NCBI GenBank assembly: GCA_036824045.1
Contig: DAITAZ010000025.1
Location: 1 to 55,369 of the forward strand
Direction: 5' to 3'
DNA length: 55,369 nt
Source: DAITAZ01 sp036824045
Lineage (GTDB): Bacteria; Pseudomonadota; Gammaproteobacteria; Burkholderiales; Rhodocyclaceae
The stretch's first letter is position 1, and each line of letters begins with the position of its first letter. Position numbers and translations under genes: made by a program. Below the pieces are notes generated by a model. That model was not told the origin of the DNA and ran no database searches. It saw nothing but the letters and a program-made list of their open reading frames with translations. Below are positions 43,544 to 50,737 of the stretch, piece after piece.

Positions 43544-43549
43544 ATTTTA
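43544..43549 (-). promoter_or_regulatory. Candidate -10 element directly before dnaE (possible leaderless start)
   Basis: On the minus strand TAAAAT is followed by six bases and the dnaE ATG. Transcription would be expected to begin at or next to the A of ATG, leaving no leader. No ribosome site is visible in the gap. No good -35 is present. Confidence 0.3.
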
Positions 43550-43580
43550 CCCCGGCCGGCGGACTTGCCGAGCCGGCAGC

Positions 43581-44816
43581 TCACGCCACGGCCCCCACCA
43601 GGGCCGCAGTAAGGCAAGTGGCAAGCGTGCCGGCGACGATGGACTTGAGGCCCAGGCTGGCCAGTTCGCTGCGCCGCTCGGGCACCATGGCGCCCATGCC
43701 GCCCAGCATGATGCCCAGGCTGCCGAAATTGGCGAAGCCGCACAGGGCGTAGGTCATGATCAGCCGGGAGCGGGGCGAAAGGCTTTCCGCTGGCAAGGCG
43801 GCCAAGTCCAGGTAAGCGAGCAACTCGTTGAGCACGGTCTTCTTGCCCAGCAAGGCCCCCGCGGTCTGGGCCTCGGCCCAGGGCACTCCGCACAGCCAGG
43901 CCAGGGGCGACAGTGCCCAGCCCAGGGCCCGCTCCAGGGTCAGGGGCGCCCCGGCGACCGGCGGCAGCGCCCCGAGCAAGGCGTTGGCCAGGTGTACCAG
44001 GGCGACGAACACCAGCAGCATGGCCGCCACGTTGAGCAGCAGCTCGAGCCCCTCCACGGTGCCGCGGGTGACAGCGGCCACGGCCCCCCGGTCCAGCCGG
44101 GGCAGTTCCGCCGCCCCCTGCGCGCCCCCCGGTGCCGGCGGCACCATGATGGCGGAGACAACGATGGCGCAAGGCGTCGCCACCAGCGAAGCCACCAGCA
44201 GATGGCCCAGGGCATTGGGGAGCACCGGCCCGAGGATGCTGGCGTAGAGCACCAGCACGGTCCCGGCGATGGTGGCCATGCCGCACACCATGACCATGAA
44301 CAGCTCACCTCGGGAAAGCCGCGCCAGCCACGGCTTGATCACCAGGGGCGCCTCCACCATGCCCACGAACACGTTGGCCGCGGCCGAGAGCCCGACCGCG
44401 CCACCCAGCCCCATGGTCTTTTCCAGCACCAGGGCAAACAGCCGCACCACCAGGGGCAAGATCCGCCAGTGGAACAACAGGGCGGAGAGCGCGCTGATCA
44501 CCAGCACCAGCGGCAGAGCCTGGAACGCGAGGATGAAGCTGGCGCCCGGCTGGGTTTCCCCATACGGCAGCGGCCCGCCCCCCAGGTAGCCGAAGACGAA
44601 GCGGGTGCCGGCGCGGGTGGCCTCTTCCAGCGCCGCCAGGGCGCTGTTGAGGCTGCCGATGGCCGCCTGGGCGCCGGGCAGGCGCAGCAGCGCCACGGCA
44701 AGCCCCAGGGCCAGGGCCAGCCCGCTGGCAAGGGTGCGCCAGGGCATGGCCCGACGCGATTCCGAACATAGCCAGGCCAGCGCCAGTATGCCGGCCACCC
44801 CCGTCAACGCATGCAT
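43581..44816 (-). CDS. Concentrative nucleoside transporter (NupC/CNT family)
   Basis: 411 residues from ATG 44816; a longer in-frame start would add a non-hydrophobic segment. Many membrane helices with CNT motifs 'GKKTVLNELLAYLDL' and 'ALCGFANFGSLGIMLGGMGAM' near the C-terminus, and 'ASFILAFQALPLVL' with 'FVGMVEAPLVIKPWL' in the first half. Imports nucleosides with H+ or Na+ across the inner membrane. It ends 43 bases from dnaE and may be co-transcribed with the genes read upstream of it only if the promoter at 44849 is weak. Divergent from the CidA-like gene. Confidence 0.9.
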   Translation of the reverse strand: MHALTGVAGILALAWLCSESRRAMPWRTLASGLALALGLAVALLRLPGAQAAIGSLNSALAALEEATRAGTRFVFGYLGGGPLPYGETQPGASFILAFQALPLVLVISALSALLFHWRILPLVVRLFALVLEKTMGLGGAVGLSAAANVFVGMVEAPLVIKPWLARLSRGELFMVMVCGMATIAGTVLVLYASILGPVLPNALGHLLVASLVATPCAIVVSAIMVPPAPGGAQGAAELPRLDRGAVAAVTRGTVEGLELLLNVAAMLLVFVALVHLANALLGALPPVAGAPLTLERALGWALSPLAWLCGVPWAEAQTAGALLGKKTVLNELLAYLDLAALPAESLSPRSRLIMTYALCGFANFGSLGIMLGGMGAMVPERRSELASLGLKSIVAGTLATCLTAALVGAVA

Positions 44817-44848
44817 GAGCCCCCACCCGTGCGCAACACAACCCGCCA

Positions 44849-44854
44849 AGGATA
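44849..44854 (-). promoter_or_regulatory. Candidate -10 element for the nucleoside transporter gene
   Basis: TATCCT on the minus strand, within a 13-base sequence (plus strand GCCAAGGATAACC) that recurs at 49090-49102 upstream of another minus-strand gene. It lies 33 bases before the transporter start in the divergent gap 44817-44935. The opposite-strand CidA-like gene has a TAGAAT at 44898-44903 that could be its own -10. Confidence 0.3.
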
Positions 44855-44935
44855 ACCTGACCCACGCCGGGCCGCCCCCCGGTGCGCGCCGGGCCACTAG
44901 AATCAGCCCCTGTCCCTCTCGCTGCCCAAGCCCCC

Positions 44936-45286
44936 ATGCTCAACGCCCTGACCCTGTTGCTCGTCTTTCAACTCGTCGGCGAGGTGCTCACCCGCACCCT
45001 CGGCCTGCCCGTACCCGGCCCCGTGGTGGGCATGGGCCTGCTCTTCGCCACCCTGCTGATCCGGGGCGGGCCCGACAGTACCCTGCAGGACACCGCCAGC
45101 GGCCTGCTGCAGCACCTGTCGCTGCTTTTCGTGCCCGCCGGAACGGGCGTGATGCTGCACTTTGGCCGCGTGGCGGACGAATGGCTGCCCCTGCTGGCCT
45201 CGCTGCTGGTGAGCACCTTCGTCACCATGGCCGTCACCGCCCTGGCGCTGAAAGCGCTTGCCACCCGGAAAGGCGGTGCGCAATGA
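44936..45286 (+). CDS. CidA/LrgA-family holin-like protein
   Basis: 116 residues with about four membrane helices. 'QLVGEVLTRTLGLPVPGPVVGMGLLF' and 'LLFVPAGTGVML' are the family motifs. CidA/LrgA proteins are small holin-like membrane proteins that act with the LrgB-type partner in autolysis control or, as shown in some organisms, pyruvate transport. ATG 44936 gives the typical length. It overlaps the LrgB-like gene by ATGA. Confidence 0.92.
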   Translation: MLNALTLLLVFQLVGEVLTRTLGLPVPGPVVGMGLLFATLLIRGGPDSTLQDTASGLLQHLSLLFVPAGTGVMLHFGRVADEWLPLLASLLVSTFVTMAVTALALKALATRKGGAQ

Positions 45287-46017
45287 ACGGCACCCGTCTG
45301 GGCGAGATCTGGGTCTATCTTTCAGCCACGCCCCTGCTCGGGCTCACCCTGACCCTGGGCGCGTATCTGGCCGCCCACTGGGTCTATCGGGCCAGCCGCC
45401 AGCACCCCCTGGCCAATCCAGTGCTGCTGGCGGTGGGCGCGCTGGTGCTGTTGTTGAGCGCGACCGGAACGCCCTACCAGACGTACTTTGATGGCGCCCA
45501 GTTCGTGCACTTTCTGCTCGGCCCGGCAACGGTGGCGCTGGCGGTACCGCTCTACGCCCAGTGGCGGCGGCTGCGCAGCATGGCCCTGCCGCTGCTGGCG
45601 GCCCTGTTCGCGGGCTCCGTCACCGCCGCCCTTTCCGCCATCGCCGTGGGCAAGCTGCTCGGCGCCAGCCCAGCCACCCTGTATTCGCTGGCACCCAAGT
45701 CGGTCACCACCCCCATCGCCATGGGCGTGGCGGAAAAGCTCGGGGGGCTGCCGTCCCTGACCGCGGTGCTGGTGATCACCACCGGCATCCTCGGGGCCGT
45801 GGGCGCGCGCACCGTCTACCGCTGGCTGCGGGTGGAAGACCCGGCGGTACAGGGCTTCGCCATCGGCATCGCCTCCCACGGCATCGGCACGGCGCGGGCG
45901 TTCCAGATCAGCGACCAGGCGGGCGCCTTCGCCGCACTGGCCATGGGCCTGAACGGGCTGCTCACCGCCCTGCTCCTGCCCCTGATCCACCCCTGGCTCA
46001 AGCTTTGGGTGGAGTAA
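45283..46017 (+). CDS. LrgB/CidB-family membrane protein
   Basis: 244 residues, start ATG 45283 overlapping the CidA-like stop. Polytopic membrane protein with family motifs 'FLLGPATVALAVPLY', 'SLAPKSVTTPIAMGVAEKLGG' and 'IASHGIGTARAF'. It forms the usual two-gene unit with the CidA/LrgA homologue, affecting murein hydrolase activity or small-metabolite export. The 106-base gap after it contains the ribosome site for the next gene and no clear terminator. Confidence 0.92.
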   Translation: MNGTRLGEIWVYLSATPLLGLTLTLGAYLAAHWVYRASRQHPLANPVLLAVGALVLLLSATGTPYQTYFDGAQFVHFLLGPATVALAVPLYAQWRRLRSMALPLLAALFAGSVTAALSAIAVGKLLGASPATLYSLAPKSVTTPIAMGVAEKLGGLPSLTAVLVITTGILGAVGARTVYRWLRVEDPAVQGFAIGIASHGIGTARAFQISDQAGAFAALAMGLNGLLTALLLPLIHPWLKLWVE

Positions 46018-46123
46018 TGCCGATCACGCATACAAACTGTTACAACCACGGCCCGGACGGACACACTTGGCTTAACACTCCCCCCTAACCTGCACTCACC
46101 TCAAAGACCAACAAGGAAACGCC

Positions 46124-46591
46124 ATGAGTACCCTCGCCCGTATCGGCTCCGCCCTCCTGCTCGGCTCCGCGCTGGTGGCGGCGCCCGCCTTCGCCACCGA
46201 CCCGGTGATCGGCGCCATCGTGGGCGGCGGCGCGGGTGCGCTGATCGGCAAGACCGTCGGCGGTCACAACGGCGCCATCATTGGCGGCGCCATCGGCGCA
46301 GCCGCGGGTGCCAGCGTCAGCCGCGAACGCCACCACGCCCCCATGGCGCCGGTGTACGGGCCGCCGCCCCGCGCCTACGCACCCGCCCCGGTGATGGCAG
46401 CCCCCATGGTGGTGAGCCCGCCGGTGCAGTACGTGGAGTACGGCCCCCGGGGCCATGCTTATGGCCATCGCCACCATCACCGCCATCATCATCACGATCG
46501 GGGCGGTTACGAGAGCTATGGCCCCTACGGCAGCCATGAGAGCCACGGCGGCTACCGCTATGGCTACGGCCCGCGCGGCCGCTGGGACTGA
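46124..46591 (+). CDS. Secreted glycine-zipper protein with His-rich tail
   Basis: 155 residues with a signal peptide (about 1-25, 'AAPAFATDP'). Residues 28-65 are a glycine zipper ('GAIVGGGAGALIGKTVGGHNGAIIGGAIGAAAGA' type repeats of Gly every fourth residue) that could insert in or associate with membrane. A proline/alanine linker follows, then a C-terminal part rich in His, Gly and Tyr with a run of histidines and arginines ('HRHHHRHHHH'). Ribosome site AAGGA is well placed. Function is unknown; metal binding by the tail is a reasonable guess. Low-complexity regions make homology assignment unreliable. Confidence 0.7.
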   Translation: MSTLARIGSALLLGSALVAAPAFATDPVIGAIVGGGAGALIGKTVGGHNGAIIGGAIGAAAGASVSRERHHAPMAPVYGPPPRAYAPAPVMAAPMVVSPPVQYVEYGPRGHAYGHRHHHRHHHHDRGGYESYGPYGSHESHGGYRYGYGPRGRWD

Positions 46592-46686
46592 GCGGACGCC
46601 TGCCGCGCCGGAAAGCGTCTGACCGCCCGCTCGGGCCCGGCCGGTGGTGCTAAAGTCACGGCACCACCGGCACCGGAGAGCGCCCC

Positions 46687-47907
46687 ATGGACCCGAGCCC
46701 CGCCCGCCCCACCGGCCCCGCGTTGTACCTGGCGGGGGTGCAGTACTTCTTCTTCAGTTGCTGGACGGTTTACGCCCTCTACCTGCCCGGGCTGCTGGAA
46801 TCGGTCGGCATTGCCCCCGCCCGCGCCGCCTGGGTGCTGATGGCGGACCAGATCCTCTTTGCCGTGTTCGACGTGGCCGCCGGCTTCGCGGCCGACCGCA
46901 GCCGCCGCCTCTACGGCCGGATCGGCCCCTGGGTGCTGGGCGCAACGGTGGTGAGCTGTCTGGCCTTCCTGCTGCTGCCTTGGGCGGGCATGGCCGGGGA
47001 CGGGGGCGCCGCACTGCTGCTCCTGCTGGCGGGCCTGTGGGCCATCACCTCATCGGCTCTGCGCGCGCCAGTCTTTTCCATGCTGTGCCGCTACGCCGCC
47101 CGGCCACAAGTCCCAGCGCTCTCGGGCATCGCCCTCGCCGGCATGGCGCTGGCGGGTGCCTCCGCCCCCTACCTGTCCACCCTGATGCGGGGACAGGACC
47201 CGCGCCTGCCGTTCGCGGTGGCCAGCCTGGCACTGCTCGCCACCGCCAGCGGGCTGATCTGGGCGGAGCGCGCCCTGGGCAAAACCGCTCCGGCCGCCCA
47301 GGCCCCCGCCGCACCGAAACCCGCCACCCTCTCCCCCGGCCTGCTCTTCCCCCTGGCGGCGCTGGGTGCCCTGGCTTTCCAGGCCTTCTTTCATCTGGAT
47401 GCGGCCCCGCGCTACCTGCAGGACGCCAAACCCGAACAACTGCCCTGGCTGATGCCTGTCTTCTGGATCGGCTTTCATGTGGGCATCTTCGGCGTCGGGC
47501 CCATCGCCACCCGGCTGGGCAATGGCTGGCTGTTTGCCCTGGCCTGCGCCCTGGGTGCCACAGGGGCCGCGGTTTCCGGCAGTTTGCCCGGCCTGGCGGT
47601 CGCCATCGCCGGTCAGGCCCTGGCCGGACTGGGCTGGGGGGCGGCGCTGGCGGCCGCCTTCGGGCTGGTGTCGGAATGCGCCCGCGCCCGGCCCGCGACA
47701 CCGGAGGCCACCTTCCTGGGCATCCTGTTCTCGATGCTGGCGGTGGCCACGTTCATGCGCATGGGGCTGGTGGCCCTGGGCCTGCCCGGCCGGCCGGAAT
47801 GGACGACGATGCTGATCGCCCTGCCGGCGCTGATCTGGCTGGCGGTGAGCGTCACCGTGGCGCTGCGGGCCCGCAGCGCGGTCAGCGAAACGGCGAACGC
47901 TCGCTGA
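46687..47907 (+). CDS. MFS transporter
   Basis: 406 residues with twelve predicted membrane helices in two sets of six and a charged linker at about 195-220. 'DQILFAVFDVAAGFAADRSRR' resembles the loop 2-3 region of the major facilitator family. Substrate not recognisable. Its last 26 bases overlap, tail to tail, the 3' end of the minus-strand FemAB-like gene. Confidence 0.85.
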   Translation: MDPSPARPTGPALYLAGVQYFFFSCWTVYALYLPGLLESVGIAPARAAWVLMADQILFAVFDVAAGFAADRSRRLYGRIGPWVLGATVVSCLAFLLLPWAGMAGDGGAALLLLLAGLWAITSSALRAPVFSMLCRYAARPQVPALSGIALAGMALAGASAPYLSTLMRGQDPRLPFAVASLALLATASGLIWAERALGKTAPAAQAPAAPKPATLSPGLLFPLAALGALAFQAFFHLDAAPRYLQDAKPEQLPWLMPVFWIGFHVGIFGVGPIATRLGNGWLFALACALGATGAAVSGSLPGLAVAIAGQALAGLGWGAALAAAFGLVSECARARPATPEATFLGILFSMLAVATFMRMGLVALGLPGRPEWTTMLIALPALIWLAVSVTVALRARSAVSETANAR

Positions 47908-49003
47908 GCTCGTCCAGATAGGCCGCCACGCCCGGCGTTTCCCGCGCCAGGTAGCGGGCGACGGCGTCGGCGAAACGGCCATCCCGCAGCCAGTGGGCGG
48001 ACACGGTGCGCACCGGCTCCAGGCCCCGCGCCAGCTTGTGCTCCCCCTGGGCGCCGCCTTCAAAACGGGCGAGGCCCGCCCGGATGGCGTAATCGATGGG
48101 CTGGTAGTAGCAGGCCTCGAAATGCAGACAGGGGATCTCTTCCACCGCGCCCCAATAGCGGCCGTAGAGGGCTTCCTCATCCCGCAGGCACAGGCTTGCC
48201 GCCACCGGGCGCCCAGCCGCCTCTGCCAGGCACAGCACCACGCCCGGCCCCAGCGCCCGCCCCAACTGGCCAAAGAACGCCCGGTTGAGGTAGGGCGAAG
48301 AGCGATGCTGCGCATAGGTGAGGGCATAGCAGCGGTAGAAGAAATCCCAGTCCGCCTCGCCGGCTTCCGCGCCGTGCAACACCCGGAAGCTCACTCCCGC
48401 ATCGGCCACCCGGCGCCGTTCCTGGCGGATCTTCTTGCGCTTGTCCCGCGACAGGCTGGCGAGAAACGCCTCGAAATCCCCGTAGCCCCGGTTCCGCCAG
48501 TGAAACTGTACCCCGGTACGCAGCATCAGTCCCCGCGCCTGCAGCCAGTCGGCCTCCTCGTCCGTCGGGAAGAGCAGGTGAAAACTGGAATCCCCGCTTT
48601 CCTCGACCATCGCCAGCACCCCGTCGAGCAGCGCCTGGCGCGCAGCCCCATCGGTGCCGAGCAGGCGCGGGCCCGGCACCGGGGTGAACGGCACCGCGGC
48701 CAGCCACTTGGGGTAGTAAGCCAAACCGTTGCGCTGGTAGGCCTCCGCCCAAGCCCAGTCAAACACGTACTCACCGTAGGAATGCGCTTTCAGGTAAAGC
48801 GGCATTGCCGCCAGCAACTCCCCGCCTGCCCACAGGGCCGCGTGGCGAGGCTGCCAACCCGTCCCGGGGCCGACGCAGCCGCTGTGCTCCAGCGCCTGCA
48901 GGAAGGCGTGGCGCAGGACGGGCTGCCCGGCGGCCAGTGCATCCCACTGCCGGGGCGGGATTTCGTCGATGTGGGGGTGAATGCGAATGGCGGGGGCTTG
49001 CAC
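47882..49003 (-). CDS. FemAB/GNAT-like protein of the COG3146 type
   Basis: 373 residues from GTG 49003, with AGGGAG eight bases upstream; a longer frame reaches 49093. Motifs such as 'DKRKKIRQERRRVADAGV', 'LHFEACYYQPIDYAI' and 'GAQGEHKLARGLEPVRTVSAHW' fit the uncharacterised FemAB-like family annotated as peptidoglycan biosynthesis/recognition proteins. A cytoplasmic acyltransferase acting on cell-wall precursors or small molecules is possible but unproven. Convergent overlap of 26 bases with the MFS gene. It is distinct from the exosortase-A FemAB-like protein at 18350. Confidence 0.85.
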   Translation of the reverse strand: MQAPAIRIHPHIDEIPPRQWDALAAGQPVLRHAFLQALEHSGCVGPGTGWQPRHAALWAGGELLAAMPLYLKAHSYGEYVFDWAWAEAYQRNGLAYYPKWLAAVPFTPVPGPRLLGTDGAARQALLDGVLAMVEESGDSSFHLLFPTDEEADWLQARGLMLRTGVQFHWRNRGYGDFEAFLASLSRDKRKKIRQERRRVADAGVSFRVLHGAEAGEADWDFFYRCYALTYAQHRSSPYLNRAFFGQLGRALGPGVVLCLAEAAGRPVAASLCLRDEEALYGRYWGAVEEIPCLHFEACYYQPIDYAIRAGLARFEGGAQGEHKLARGLEPVRTVSAHWLRDGRFADAVARYLARETPGVAAYLDELSERSPFR

Positions 49004-49092
49004 TGCGTGGTCTCCCTGAAAACGCCTGACCAGGTCTGGCGGGGAAGACGCTTGCCCCGCCGCGGGCGGCCGTTCGCGAGCGGCCCGGGCCA

Positions 49093-49098
49093 AGGATA
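49093..49098 (-). promoter_or_regulatory. Candidate -10 element for the FemAB-like gene
   Basis: TATCCT on the minus strand in the same 13-base context as at 44849-44854. It lies 90 bases before GTG 49003. No convincing -35 is present. Confidence 0.25.
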
Positions 49099-49111
49099 AC
49101 CGCAGTGGGGC

Positions 49112-50440
49112 TCAGGCCAGCCCGCCGCTCAGGGCTTCCGCCGGCATGGCGATCCCCAGGCTCTCCAGCAACTGGCCGGTGCTGGCCTGCAGGCGATAGT
49201 GGGCGAACTGCTCGCTGTAGCGGGCCGAGGCCAGGGAGGAGGCCGCGGCGAAGTACTCGTTCTCCGCATTGAGCAGATCAAGCAGGGTGCGCTGCCCGAT
49301 CGCAAACTGATGGGCGTAGGCGAGCCGGGCGGCATTGGCGGAGGCCGCGTAGTCCTTGAGCAATTCCACCCGGTCCCACGCTGCGTGCAGGCCGTTGATC
49401 GACTGGGAAACGTTCTCCATCACCTGGCGGCGCACCCGGTTGAGGCTTTGCTGCGCTTCGGCGATGAGGTGACGCGCCTCCCGCACCCGCGCCGAATCGG
49501 CCCCGCCGCTGCTCAGGTTGTAGCGCACGCGAAGCATGGCGGCGTAGTCGTCGGTGATGCCCCGAACGGCATCCCGATTCTTGGCGGCGGTCAGTTCCAG
49601 GTCCAGCCGGGGCGAGAACGCCGCCTGACGCACCCCGAGCTGGGCCTGGGTGGACTCCACCATGGCAGAGGCCGAGCGCACGGCCGGATGGCGGCCGAAA
49701 GCCTGCTCCCACCCTTCTTTCTCGGACGGCGGCGTGGCGCGGGGCGTGGCCTCCAGCGGCGCCAGCTTGCCCGGAGCCTCGCCCACCACCTGCAGGTAGG
49801 TGGCTTCAGCGTCCAGCATCGCCGCCCGCTCCTGGCGCAGATTGGCCTTGGCCAGGGCAACCCGCGCCTCGGCCTGGTCCAGGTCCGAACGGCGACCCAC
49901 CCCCGCATCCACCCGCTTTTCGATCATGTTGCGAATGCGCAGGTGCGCCACGATGTTCTGCTTGGCCAGATCCACCGTTTCGCGCCGGCGCAGGAGTTCC
50001 AGATACGCCCCCACCGCCTTGAGCGCCGTTTCCTCCACCTGGGCGCCCAATTGCTCCGCCGAGGCGATGGACCGTGCCCGCTGCTGCGCCACCTGCTTGG
50101 GCGTGCCCATGCCGTCGAACAGCATCTGGGTCACCTGCACGGCGCGGGCCTGCTGGTTGAAACTCGGGTCCGACAGGCCCAGGGAGCGGGTGGTCATGCT
50201 GTTCAGGCGCTCCCGGCCAAAGCCGGCGGAAACCTCCACCTGGGGGAAATACCCGGCGCGGGCCTGGGCGACCTGCTCGTCCGCCGCCAGGCGACGCTGG
50301 GTTGCCGCGAGCACCTCCGGGTGATTGCGCACCGCCAGTTCCACCGCCTCCCGCAAACCGGTGGCGAAGGCGGGAGAAGATAGCCCGGCCACCAACCCCA
50401 GCGCCGACGCCACCTGCCCCGCTCGCTTCCATTCCTTCAT
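49112..50440 (-). CDS. TolC-family type I secretion outer-membrane protein
   Basis: 442 residues; ATG 50440 has GGAGG five bases before it and is preferred over an in-frame TTG twelve bases upstream. Signal peptide (about 1-28, 'GLSSPAFATG'), then 'LREAVELAVRNHPEVLAATQRR' and a matching half repeat around residue 240, as in TolC trimers; 'YAHQFAIGQRTLLDLLNAENEY' near the end is typical of AggA/LapE-like secretion channels. It lies directly downstream of a type I-secreted adhesin and probably provides its exit channel. The ABC transporter and membrane fusion protein are not in the window. Confidence 0.92.
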   Translation of the reverse strand: MKEWKRAGQVASALGLVAGLSSPAFATGLREAVELAVRNHPEVLAATQRRLAADEQVAQARAGYFPQVEVSAGFGRERLNSMTTRSLGLSDPSFNQQARAVQVTQMLFDGMGTPKQVAQQRARSIASAEQLGAQVEETALKAVGAYLELLRRRETVDLAKQNIVAHLRIRNMIEKRVDAGVGRRSDLDQAEARVALAKANLRQERAAMLDAEATYLQVVGEAPGKLAPLEATPRATPPSEKEGWEQAFGRHPAVRSASAMVESTQAQLGVRQAAFSPRLDLELTAAKNRDAVRGITDDYAAMLRVRYNLSSGGADSARVREARHLIAEAQQSLNRVRRQVMENVSQSINGLHAAWDRVELLKDYAASANAARLAYAHQFAIGQRTLLDLLNAENEYFAAASSLASARYSEQFAHYRLQASTGQLLESLGIAMPAEALSGGLA

Positions 50441-50653
50441 ACCTGCCTCCAAGCCCGCACGTCCGGTGCCCGTATAACGGCACCCGAAGCCCAGTCATTG
50501 AGCGCGCCCCGAGGAAACGCCTGCAACGCTTCCTCCCCCGCGGGGGCATTGAAGCCCGGGGCTGCCCGCTGATTCCCGGAAAGCAGTCTAGCCCCCCGGC
50601 AGCCAACAGCCTGTGAGGTTTGCACGAGCAAGCACCCGCACTGGCGCGGGACC

Positions 50654-50681
50654 AAAGAAAAAGCCCGCGCGAACGCGGGCC
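50654..50681 (-). terminator. Rho-independent terminator after the adhesin gene
   Basis: On the minus strand GCCCGCG, a TTCG loop and CGCGGGC (50663-50680) form a 7-base-pair GC stem capped by a stable UUCG tetraloop, followed by TTTTTCTTT. It lies 57 bases after the adhesin stop and before the TolC gene, separating their transcripts. The rest of the 297-base gap (50441-50737) shows no gene. Confidence 0.85.
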
Positions 50682-50737
50682 CCGTCTTTCCCTGCTGCGT
50701 GCGTCGGGGAGGCGCTGACGGCCTCCCCTTGCAGCGA

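Noticed and set aside
40043..43612. Open frame of more than 1180 codons on the plus strand across dnaE
   Set aside because: Mirror frame of a high-GC gene; the minus-strand product is an unmistakable DnaE with all catalytic motifs.
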